Source of the DNA: a virus
DNA: 44,081 nt
IMG/VR virus record: IMGVR_UViG_3300029258_003339
Location: 1 to 44,081 of that record
Reading direction: 5' to 3' (one strand)
Shown: in pieces, positions 35,501 through 36,309 of the stretch
Position numbering within the stretch: the first letter of the stretch is position 1
Layout: every line of letters starts with the position of its first letter
Notes under the pieces: model-generated
The model's database searches: none
Told to the model about the DNA's origin: nothing
The model's input: only the letters and a program-made list of their open reading frames with translations
Translations under genes and position numbers: made by a program

Positions 35501-36297
35501 ATCATGGTGGTTTTGTAAATAAGACTGGACCAGTTTTTGCTCAAAAGGGAGAAGTTATATTTCCTAAAGATTTTGCTGAGGGAGGAATGGTGTCCGATTT
35601 ATTAGAAGAAGATTTACCTTCACTTAAAAATTTAACTTTTAAAATTGATACGTCAGAATTGAAAGCATTATTAGACAAAGAATTAAAGGTTGAAGATATA
35701 GAATTGAAAGTTGAAGATAAAATTCTTGAAGTAGAAGATAAAATCTTTTCTGTGGAAGATAAAATCTTTTCTATAGAAGACAAAGAATTAAAGGTTGAAG
35801 ATGTAGAATTGAAAGTGGAAGATAAAATATTCCAAGTTGAAGATAAAACATTTTCTGTGGATGATGTAGTACTTAAAGTTGATGATACACCTTTGAAGAT
35901 TGATGTTGGCACTATCGTGAGTGATATTTCCGAAGCTGTAAGAGAAGCGGTTTCTAATATTACTGTTCAAACTGAGAATGCTGGTGGAGCTGTTGGGGCA
36001 GATGAATTTGCTACTTTAACAGAGACTGTGAATAATGTTAATGATAAAATAATTGCTTTGAATAGAGATATGGAAAGTAAAATAGAAATGTTGGGGGATG
36101 TTAGTGAAACATCTATACTTAATAAAGTAAACGGAATGATTAATGATAGTATAAGTAACATAGTATTAGAAATACGAAGTTCAGATACCACTATAGATAA
36201 TATAAGATCTGAAGTGCAGAGAGAGAAGGATTTAAATAATTATAGGATGTCAGAAATCGATAAAAAGATTGCTGAAATTTATAATGTATTGTTATAG
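11557..36297 (+). CDS. Giant tape measure protein fused to an RNA polymerase, a PD-(D/E)XK nuclease and a metallopeptidase
   Basis: This single open frame encodes about 8,246 residues, with no frameshift. The chosen start is the TTG at 11557 (MADKTYDINISG), 7 nt after GGAGGTG; a TTG at 11539 lies before that site. Order seen: helical and coiled-coil part (1-1000); beta-like RNA polymerase motifs (1395-1402, 1510-1519); beta'-like motifs (2249-2265, 2343-2354, 2458-2467); glycine-rich hinge (about 3205-3235); PD-(D/E)XK nuclease (3348-3463); TP901-type tape measure core (about 4010-4370); hydrophobic segments near 4363, 4579 and 5815; GEYV modules; HELVH peptidase (6752); heptad array (8042-8117); C-terminal coiled coil. 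Tape measure proteins set tail length and are ejected with DNA. The fused polymerase would then transcribe early genes in the cell. The tape measure role is firm; the polymerase assignment is strong from motifs in order; activity is inferred. Confidence 0.9.
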   Translation: MADKTYDINISGATTGGAAGGGARKPPNTASMDRLLKAIEALVRAQKSETAKELKPLFEKLIRELATASKQPKTIKDTDLRGMASDFANETAKQLNKRVSKIYAGAKQPGGATPDINKTLNTLFKGMDKQSQALVGQMVAALSKRGIQVDPKEFKNLERGISSGLKRIIEAKSGAEIRELNKIANTLKNTTSEIGNLVKIIANLRKSGGGIDLTEVGKLVESLAKVNKGMKDVKDSTGKAAEVIKKLPEEVKGLTNAFGDVKKAVVQQVSGVKQRAKDDPKVFAQLTAQAIGNTLEKSRAFRESDLGKAWKQFEKTTTSMKEVAGKVEDLRKEIVNMSKKGDLPAPEFKKLINLLTTHLTRRAPVAGVAPEEKGVFKQAKRIVGTLEKIAVEVDTTKAKKEIDDLVAYGKKSMKDMFGEGEVSKNFEREMDKVQKTFEKTFKAIERASSSFFSRETPIKKNVLQAREALKSGDVQTAMHKTVKAVQIAEMPSNVNKELKELKETVITFNDNMKMANIDPATVKKWTAAYEELTSASEGVAIEAKNLGKVLKEKNAEIKISLGMIAKKMSKEFETMFPEDDVMSRGMKVMMENIRSSILKSNFPKAIEDIARISSTIPSEEIHRDFAKLLKGISDYTNVLEEAGEVKYAKDLNKVSERAYKVLKSAGEGLEEFYKETDKTVKEAKAISKETKEVAKKTKEITKEIDEVKKAYAKGKKIFGDIDFRTKEAGLLQEKKAKFLTTQPQKFADETILPGIEYKLSKTKRPSYGIGVRKEAEEVITDLSKSLDQLQKDIIGGLEKGFEEGGNRWAIIDKEFKKVGNQWRLGIANIRNMMDDLGDTVKADTPPAEILEKYREKQITRLTAATPLPLERARKVGEWLKKSTVGDIDDLREVLSDAVVGILSEIKSAPKFAAGEEVSSELAEAINNRLADELKSVFEKTYAKTKVESGILERKLTRQVALPAAEISTMGGAIFRTKHGSERAAPRFATYKTGFEQLYDIMAERRIFEEKGDYEVARLIENIGFRPEKTGRLKEAKKLAQDLFTKMSASGQDEFILEQYKEAATMVGAKRQRAGVGTIAEFEKKTNEAVENFKKTQQDVVEFMKYMEDFGISAYDVIKSMETIKFENVYDIYRKVIKGTEEGLKPLQQLASAPNWDSAIRGYEQALRSVEQLLPVIEPGRVKRGKHYESTLTTMFQTSPLWKISREGKPSQYIRGGARGVGPEEQKKRIQDINMNLRDYLQEVGELYKAGQEVTPQMVKRREKVKLPAGVATISTLGPPEAQAASYEEYRPEARLPAEQKFLKSLDATAIKMYTEKLLEQAPFGEFGRMGRNIANVTAAMSSFAEGEVKGIEGLTTQFPSMRTTKERDIIAAGRYGQTGYGFNVLAELKHSAATFEDQIIISGKLADALTQAVSNLIKPSAAGRLGAPLGSKGAVTPMEEKTVRDVTNKEIRDAAREFMEILGVPEKYKKEADKALIEDVRNLITTVRGESVEVQKGKLVEVFMSNFARKFVTRYGTKGVSVKAAGPEGLGVAEIPKSMGQLAKEIVEFIEKNESLMKKASQFAAPSIKKEGFTKLKSDLVASGNKFMLSLFSDVTNEMAQSLGVEEEIEKQAEIYKKFTRILRDALGVEALPKDIAGIGKLKELYTEKVGGKLAAEKPIEIRISSSGIAKRGLQAEFLESIMGNIVGAEAGGITTVQPTIPADVMKQLLGTGEQRGLLAKYSKALGYVGAPKPEEEIRKELFEKYIAEGKEPEKAKILAEKGAALEAMSNYYTKIRDEYGKAAKSIVGPKFVQIVEEPHQVEGWSPRDVEQLARGGKLNVPAISAYSTIFGEQSALMKQIKGAGAETFESKKLFEYIKALQAFNTSKEGQELAQKLMSASELVDLAELRPFTERTGTFFNEQDVKRSLKSTILDIEKYKTALTVQIPKARGAAPGELEREPFYIPGPLARQTYPEELVAGEMGMDKIARRLQDVINRAIEVEQAAGGMGGTIGDKSIEELDALIREEISKLLKESQRAVGAQRRQEISTQLFKGLKNIPIEEAYRVEAGLPEGTLETDYINDFFTRFKDQYLEEGKSIDEVYKLTINRMVDILIGPRKGGLKGTPSKVEKLVGTGDIKRVQSLAKDLGFDKATEDELNKKLVSLQKAKVAYMRDLSESILGKTGAIGGAVFLRKTPAVMAKAISAVTDRTAELEEFSKRLGVIGESFKEFSSDIPELEKLDEMASAIDDIRKEHAESVAKYRELGMPVLGQHELGVPKHLAKKIPVKFEKRYEMVEGMPFLTKKPKVRSTIESNLAAMLEYRDALEKGMEKMAESGMGVTEDVQRLKSFIDEELTPYIESVRYPFTGVSSIQPYKAKILPSVRTEEGRDVSKFALAVPGVPEMRLTGKGGFNEQIKQLKGVADAAFELRESLYKQAERTGAAIPEDKLEKLNTLIDTLNQALSDVIPKYAAVQQKLDYDGDMIQIHSATLAEARQDIEKHYRSMTEYTKGMGTSAQMWRDIWTAGEITPGTSKEYPLADIMAEFEKKWPAEKGYEFLKRPELTEKLDYITPQEQLKFLAAAKAPAGADETAVLQAMVDVLKSIVEEVVTEPGPRMQLLKNIEENTKAGVKTPEGLLEGIQSLDKTFESDLSKLVTAGIKDRLYEKRYSDAIVAQLFKLHTGIQTESVYRLHRLAERRVGFGPGMMAPMEKGYRTSPEFAKRWPSELKVFGGVAPESEIHTFINELERFATQKGMDVKHAGARPVAGEIAESLSRGKVGVEGLIGELANALTDKESEYKQLAEFSEASKEAIKSRLGKMSTAEIVADVKKITEARGLPMPEITGREQAMSEAVELIGFEGFLRELAIQIEEDAVNAFVAYLESLAPRARYRLMGKRRGMDIKEFAKVRVQEQMAPEGPGLRLANILRQTEPMYAYRGIGANIQTLADEYARTSLQAIEVPKELVGTGFEETYKDVQGVSRSIQRTLQEVSQIKGGGTYTELVTSTLENIYKDQSRLESILSRLKDEGYPIGEAPGIETLGERMFAGGMPEIPSITKEIIAPVGEGLESAGWVLDSMQKKVDEYSKLAGVAPLGPEIKRAIEFGAPAEEFAKRAKEKFADIKDEELRAKEIDKYVENMVKKASAVAQMDKVISVLQTKVKERDFITQLFPSEADLSRMVKSQIESDITKPTRELLTEQVRKIPSGAAGGKPIFGLEEQPPKPGIPTGGIGGGAGGGARERLIAGGAGGGVVDVFVVGVAEGIGLTFTPAGAMQGKIEAAKVGKPKDDLESIVNELTRLDEKAKGITKTMRATYEDVYRASGLAGGGTFGYKRGVFEGPEFKKSQVAAIKRRMRGVEETDPRMQASAFYGTALHKEIQDLERKKLEKETGGKGTYDIERFVEYYDAIGGYITGHVDMIQQKLDDAGNAVDEKVVDIKTVSEGMVKRFKKAGIVKFKDIESMEEAKLLTNYDIKKLNEVASQINLYLKAVAEANDVAAESLKGEAWFYDRDDIKNMAKIEFEFDPKRLQRDMEAVNEARESIMRDYGSQGFAEAQHRLDLTRAEQKRKMGEPTLSAAEWKSFSELSREYWGKMKGRTPWTYEYREREQEFPKMLRPYAKKAQRERFEQYDIPKAPATGGAILDVFENLKEWHDSAKEFAMEISGIGFDTADYEKMAPQIKEMLEDVKTGGPRGTEFYDLLSDLQEAEYITGPELSKAWRYYRIAVGDFFLAEAERASKMEEEFKKVGKLGAAGAEYGKMRSALNNMQKFIERGLGKTTDIYTSRRRYIRPDLAQELGLYLTPKQLLERSQAPLETEKLRGIFEKRLVGDVTAGTKLTAPIEKVRDVVKDLSGADDAMLDLLTDAEKFSRMGEDVAEAWNLDEVAEGVVKLRSALQSFLKFKFQEGEDLVERKNLEDTLRLLKNIEAAYTPFRGKRERTPAWGEMGLSKVPGILSPREQEAMHMRNLQRVREYFTKTEREGGPRRGERYTYNVKVIGEMGDVVKNVAYDFKKLGDAINFAGDKMGIFKERQRDIMKYMQAGNQTFRAAIMRAVRWGAASKIVYGGWQQVWDSVGALAEIETGIAKLRMVMSPLETDFGMLSDSAVKFAKQYGVSIQSVLEGMKIFAQQGLVQEEVIDRTRVATLAANVTTLSAKEATEALTAAMKIYGQEGESAVRFLDAWSEVEARHAITAGDMANAIKKSASAAKNAGVTFDELNGIITGIGTVTRQSGREISTALRFIFRRLTSEKGPKELAKYDIPVLTGGAELRRGYDVLNDLAMAWKDLSSAQKMSIAQAIGGTRQYNSLLVLMDNWKEANEAIRDSINSKGSAERRNLELMKTYAKQLEQVKAAALEVQMSLGKVVLPVFKVGLTGIKGILEMFSAIPAPVKAAGAAITAFFTYVAKGESILNKLYDFALGGKSMFSQIIKGFYDEFRTTGFEVLGKGAGESWSKGLKTVFKYTDKGLEQGKLRKDFNSALGESTFLIMKAGQAFNRFVGDVAVGSSDMANSMDRTVQKIGKTIQGLGTGPASLRSFKELIDIVKGGGISPAGALKTALGFGVYAAGKGMEEMSEMVIGGIGDLLGTGGRSMLTDWASANTGVVKSLLPMITTLGALYFSLDKAGDYFSKITQNAKDYEKSMYGIRRASDAQISGIQTLINDYDRLSESIVEYNKLLDPEVAKRRKSLRTYQSPLLKMGEILEEAIKATNKLAESNINLVAGYDEMGNAILRNVGNLESYLNISKKVAKEERARTEVGIAGRFAYDLTEKGGPEKWKSGIKKVLKELPLGFGKLASDLVKVSPAKVLDELTMELNKLLSIKNKFPMSTAVDEDVKRLQKSLKEARTLFNEMYVGFKETLSKIEVEGLDKNVIADIFSAEELRKGFEVALKKETRYKTIKGLTVEDLIGAEVLKGISPKLASYIDATAELTKARLTSSIEEGVAGIEPVQKLYAGRTYLATFPDVYGLKDANMAGKQAIITWKKNIDGVYEAVATYFNKKTLRVEEVPFGEEMAMMADAVFPAQNLQEVVENNIDQFNEFVAGAAAGLRGISAKDFKREFTLGERFFGEVPTTTILQGAKGYVPFAGYGTSPFQEGWAEDIKKYFFEPMQDYSKKIEDFAKLRARGLETGETEISPGMAESIAELQTILKNNQVVFQYNAAWVDMTKAMAESMRTMKEAMAIEKERLRTIKVVSGELAGISEDLVADLDLGIRRVEDLTPHQVALQRSPEYMAGAGLYKDLDRLRKNVEANIESIAKASSAMSNIKEYSEAFGTTLKPERLEDFAKQVAVLGDKGAAAITLATNKVADNTNLTNKKLDDILLAIGAPEQTEAWLKQQVDNAKSSDDKLSALEKLATRREHEIKAGNMDIVIAANRQIDKLSKSLAQQVGLTKAMEMVEDNFTLFRKDFTKGEFLQRAMPISRKDLYSLMRQRLTAEEIPLQDFPMLAKAITRLEKMPLVLGGGLGKILKLDYLIATGKSASRDSIETMSAIEKDSKDLYELEKENAKRGLLDSKTMQKAQVAAATYFALNKKYSNTAIKKYDDQIKVLEAQAKIQATTGDISTREARTRPIIQELETVKEARGREQSAADLYGMVRNFSALGLTATTLGRVFGMTEKQIKGMGIGAMGTYLAFQLLANITGKEVPESVKEFGKSLNEVGKTVLEKGSFEDLSMAAKAGYKRTADAMMADVKKYKEANIKVSQDVFEGLNVEKLQESFEKASQSMLDREQKISEYKALGPDYKKYAELYEKHLAERMKEYKESGFAGKGYEELLARQSKEMFNFMKKYDYEMQDLILERFPITGGGKEYAEDVKKLYEASIKEQGRERFIEDRTGGMFAREFSKLLVTTLATTMTGVLIDQQRTDYATLYSQAEDQAKEMLKIAEKHPEVLDEVYKDYFATMKEAGEKGLIPKESVDRAIDTVKEYATHQDNLNQVMAENREKSEAVNNIFKKLNDTLASLRTGVGELEKSMDDMAASLKSLGATEFAESLAGMKEYREDVGKMFGGAHPLAGVAVSVEQERQARAVGERLTHMKSSKYDVERAALKYQFATGAGEGDTYQRILDLKEQQRRDEEAYRQAEANKRLLAQTAIYEKQIERLGILATETDLSDEMREKIYELQESLADMLSKATDMISQEEALGLLEVGRKEKLLTPEEYKLEKAKVMAAGPTQYRGVQLTEFNKLRDSVREVTKAASAKASEAMTKMADNIKTLTENFESGTLATESKAQTAELQKHTGFLGKIVEGIRALFKDDPSVYERGPAKKQMGGIIPGSGEEDKYHYMLAAGEYVVNKKAAQKVGYDFMDKLNKGKVGFAQAGGPVAVAGMGKSYEIVVPKADKETELLNETKVHTNKLDRVIEAADQIHQSGIREGVSELSKESTSLNLNEQLKISNDKLKSVVDNTIKLNEEMDSIGMNLDVAGVVSVLTSGLDRLATEIGKVSTEVVTQTDVLSQKLDGIKKEATTATTGTATAAIPESKIPANYQKPRHQRMREYVGSVWDKQNETETSVQKYKEEAIPKVPANYQKPRHQRMREYVGSVWDEPKKKPFVQRAREYVGTVLPEHKKPLSQRAREWVGSVWDEEEEKKARGGRIFGEGGPKEDRVPAMLSPGEYVIKASSAQKLGYDSLEYMNKKGMIPGYGDGGRTKTFKIDPNFGTIEYDDYITEEEEKKKGEKEKTAKELMKKTKIGKKLSDRKKMLDALLNEAGGGLIPKQKGMMSPSLFELYDYLKSTGALKDYAAMVSSKKNIGIGTTVKPGYKGTDYGTIAMTADSPRTGNVVGAHELVHLLNKFDDMSYSKEIIDIMSKAVRKSIPTGKEWSGIPSMKDSPNWRRSSKGQAEEIMAYYLTQPNIKGESFKIRSKMYGDFLKKHGVPEKYTEDVMKDLVKSIAPEGEYNARGLDFLHEMMGRKFREGGSVADRIKDFLERKAEDLPLGSGLLKKLVDKIKERKKRQEEEKKEVFGEDEATGFWKGGGVETLRAIGMTDQQIKEELGGAEDVLFSPTDLIGIGIGGAKLALGVTKGVAKQVVKAPQTYEELLKTVVKGKTGVKGLIEKFGEKRAWKKAAKRWAKQPTKTAEEEALEGLSKEARYLVKIEDAEEAAKLKAALRGQEYDPYKTVKKVKKHITPKKVGETPTSDDIIKVIDESQKGITNKAYGMADVMFKKPEAKTAFDQAKAQFSKRMKEFGSMKEMTEKQMDDYMELATKNQFFREAEEALAVLKDPTVQNSATKNINELLEKGSIPTFGKGGKVRYFVAGMGDYSVEEMEKTKQEYYDLLHKVEKPLKKIKPITSKIEPLKMMAEPRKLKEAVKRVPKIKEKMSQMEMSPYYSGKDIPEWTPQPKTKPKDVHIPGGIGGKKVGPEFFAEAEEAQKLKEKYGDWGEAALSSIGDLTVKASELPIIGSIFKPNILSRTFDSIMSFFGFEPERMLTPGGGKFRGAGVTGEWDLPRAITEVPIKELESMIEQKKKSELDTSDIPSLVEKNKEDWAIRTADNAINKMKQAFTTKEYEKSIGSYYSDNVLKQMFVQYTKQFGKDGYKQAMLDLNIQSPDPHIFSSAGFGKKGPIRKRYAPFQAQLAIAEGKEEAKLLKQQEMIERSKGAALLARTKEGDVRTGLTGKKGDLIQYQSVYDPLGKFITKDMLQAVTPYTFKKSGAAAKDPAYAKVLAAQKTKRQQLLDNLTTAAPGSEEANNIQQALKLLDNIATLDSDKKGFKEEYKKKYKEYTDLMEKVVDTETITPDSPFFKNLRSQEKTYVKMHLRAKSVWDDYEDLIKQDFKKRGLDYKGKDKDLYKEELKEKRDLIMRQLLYTNALLAKIRTGGDYSNIESLTKYREYDTGAIRALRDRFGKVQPTPLTTLVRQLDRNLIAGYKQQQFETKTSKALKGTRFTADDIYKYELGLPPEYVKEAEGKGYFGKKLTNLRDWILIWQETRKLGVKGLTKKELYDMWMESGKTLTQKDLKDAWAKSRSPEELGLTEKDLLCKRLREIYATRKKEIPLVDMPFSLGGQVDSMKVMHHGGFVNKTGPVFAQKGEVIFPKDFAEGGMVSDLLEEDLPSLKNLTFKIDTSELKALLDKELKVEDIELKVEDKILEVEDKIFSVEDKIFSIEDKELKVEDVELKVEDKIFQVEDKTFSVDDVVLKVDDTPLKIDVGTIVSDISEAVREAVSNITVQTENAGGAVGADEFATLTETVNNVNDKIIALNRDMESKIEMLGDVSETSILNKVNGMINDSISNIVLEIRSSDTTIDNIRSEVQREKDLNNYRMSEIDKKIAEIYNVLL
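15574..16200 (+). other. RNA polymerase beta-like catalytic region within the giant protein
   Basis: Residues about 1340-1548. AELKHSAATFEDQIIIS (FED at 1395-1397) matches the bacterial beta segment with GYNFEDSI, whose acidic pair contacts the incoming nucleotide. About 115 residues later, KFVTRYGTKG places Lys1510 and Lys1518 eight apart, the same spacing as the catalytic beta lysines (Escherichia coli K1065 and K1073 in GDKMAGRHGNKG). SMGQL at about 1547 resembles the following NIGQI. The gap between the two motifs is much shorter than in bacterial beta, so a large flap domain is absent. This is half of a two-barrel active site. Confidence 0.85.
18301..18967 (+). other. RNA polymerase beta'-like catalytic region (DYDGD) within the giant protein
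   Basis: Residues about 2249-2470. Three motifs come in the order found in bacterial beta': GQHELGVPKHLAKKI (compare LHQCGLPKKMALEL); RYPFTGVSSIQP with Arg2343 (compare RAPTLHRLGIQAF, Arg425 in Escherichia coli); and LDYDGDMIQIHSATLAEAR with Asp2458, 2460 and 2462 (compare [20 protein letters not shown]), the magnesium-binding triad. The spacing from Arg to the first Asp is 115 residues against about 35 in bacteria, so about 80 residues are inserted. The Asn two before the triad in bacteria is Lys2456 here. Confidence 0.88.
21160..21250 (+). other. Glycine-rich hinge between polymerase and nuclease/tape measure parts
   Basis: Residues about 3200-3232 contain PPKPGIPTGGIGGGAGGGAR and a second run AGGAGGG, the most flexible-looking stretch in the middle of the protein. 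It follows the polymerase-type region and precedes the nuclease. It could be a flexible linker or a processing site. Confidence 0.5.
21574..21967 (+). other. PD-(D/E)XK nuclease domain (RecB/Cas4-like) within the giant protein
   Basis: Residues about 3340-3470. GTALHKEIQ has His3352 (motif I of the RecB/Cas4 type). ITGHVDMI has Asp3394 and VVDIKT has Asp3413 and Lys3415, together the metal-binding D...DxK core. SQINLYL gives the Gln3459...Tyr3463 (QxxxY) motif. All active residues of the family are present and in the usual order and spacing. The domain lies between the polymerase part and the tape measure core. Its target (host DNA, or ends of the incoming genome) cannot be told from sequence. 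Confidence 0.87.
23584..24700 (+). other. TP901-type tape measure core domain
   Basis: Residues about 4010-4380. The order is typical of the TP901 tape measure family: AALAEIETG-like opening (VGALAEIETGIAKLRMV), SDSAVKFAKQYGVSIQSVLE, a stretch of helices (LAANVTTLSAKEATEALTAA), FDELNGIITGIGTVTRQSG, REISTALRFIFRRL and IAQAIGGTRQYNSLLVLM. A long hydrophobic helix (VKAAGAAITAFFTYVA) follows at 24649-24696. This is the clearest family match in the window and fixes the identity of the gene. Confidence 0.93.
24643..25341 (+). other. Hydrophobic, possibly membrane-inserting segments
   Basis: Two hydrophobic helices, at residues about 4363-4379 (PVKAAGAAITAFFTYVA) and 4579-4595 (SLLPMITTLGALYFSL), flank a glycine-rich stretch (ALGFGVYAAGKG). 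A third lies at about 5815-5830 (KLLVTTLATTMTGVLI, 28999-29046). Hydrophobic segments after the core are usual in tape measure proteins and are thought to help form a DNA passage through the inner membrane. Confidence 0.55.
30905..31218 (+). repeat. Tandem in-frame repeat with a perfect 65-nt copy
   Basis: Bases 30905-30969 and 31028-31092 are identical over 65 nt with a 123-nt (41-codon) period. The repeated peptide contains KPRHQRMREYVGSVWD. Two diverged units follow: FVQRAREYVGTVL at about 31111 and LSQRAREWVGSVWDEE at about 31168. The shared core is QR.RE(Y/W)VG(S/T)V. DNA-level identity points to recent duplication by slippage or recombination. Function unknown; the basic/aromatic character would suit a short binding motif. 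Confidence 0.85.
31654..32067 (+). other. HELVH zinc metallopeptidase-like domain
   Basis: Residues about 6700-6837. GAHELVHLLNKF gives the HExxH zinc site (His6752, Glu6753, His6756). QAEEIMAYYL at 6807-6816 offers Glu6809 or Glu6810 as a third ligand about 55 residues on, as in gluzincin-type peptidases. The preceding beta segment (IGIGTTVKPGYKGTDYGTIAM) fits the strand before the active helix. Possible roles are self-cleavage of the giant protein or cutting a cell-envelope protein on entry. Activity is inferred. Confidence 0.72.
35680..35910 (+). repeat. Array of eleven 7-residue repeats near the C-terminus
   Basis: Residues 8042-8118 consist of eleven units of pattern x-(L/I/F)-x-(V/I)-E/D-D-x, for example ELKVEDK, ILEVEDK, IFSVEDK, IFQVEDK and TFSVDDV. 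Hydrophobic residues at unit positions 2 and 4 alternate like a beta strand, followed by an acidic turn. This is not the 3-4 spacing of a coiled coil. A regular beta-solenoid or beta-prism oligomer is a plausible form. A coiled coil (EAVREAVSNI and onward) follows. Confidence 0.85.
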
Positions 36298-36309
36298 GAG
36301 GATTAAAGG

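Larger units (their letters stand above)
30271..35598 (+). other. Dispersed glycine-rich GEYV modules of the tape measure C-terminus
   Basis: Modules of the form GG-x-(I/F)...(D/E)..P/Y-x-ML-x-x-GEYVI occur at residues 6239-6290 (MLAAGEYVV), 6560-6605 (VPAMLSPGEYVI) and 7977-8012 (GPVFAQKGEVIF). A weaker one is near residue 7215 (GKGGKVRYFVAGMGDYSV). The first two share a following helix: AAQKVGYDFMDKLNKG and SAQKLGYDSLEYMNKKG. Such modules are frequent near the C-terminus of tape measure proteins. Here other domains, including the peptidase, are inserted between them. Confidence 0.65.

Noticed and set aside
11557-36297. Giant gene as a chimera of two assembled contigs
   Set aside because: Base composition and codon use look uniform throughout, there is no break in frame, and glycine-rich and helical style is the same on both sides of the domain borders. 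It cannot be fully excluded without reads.
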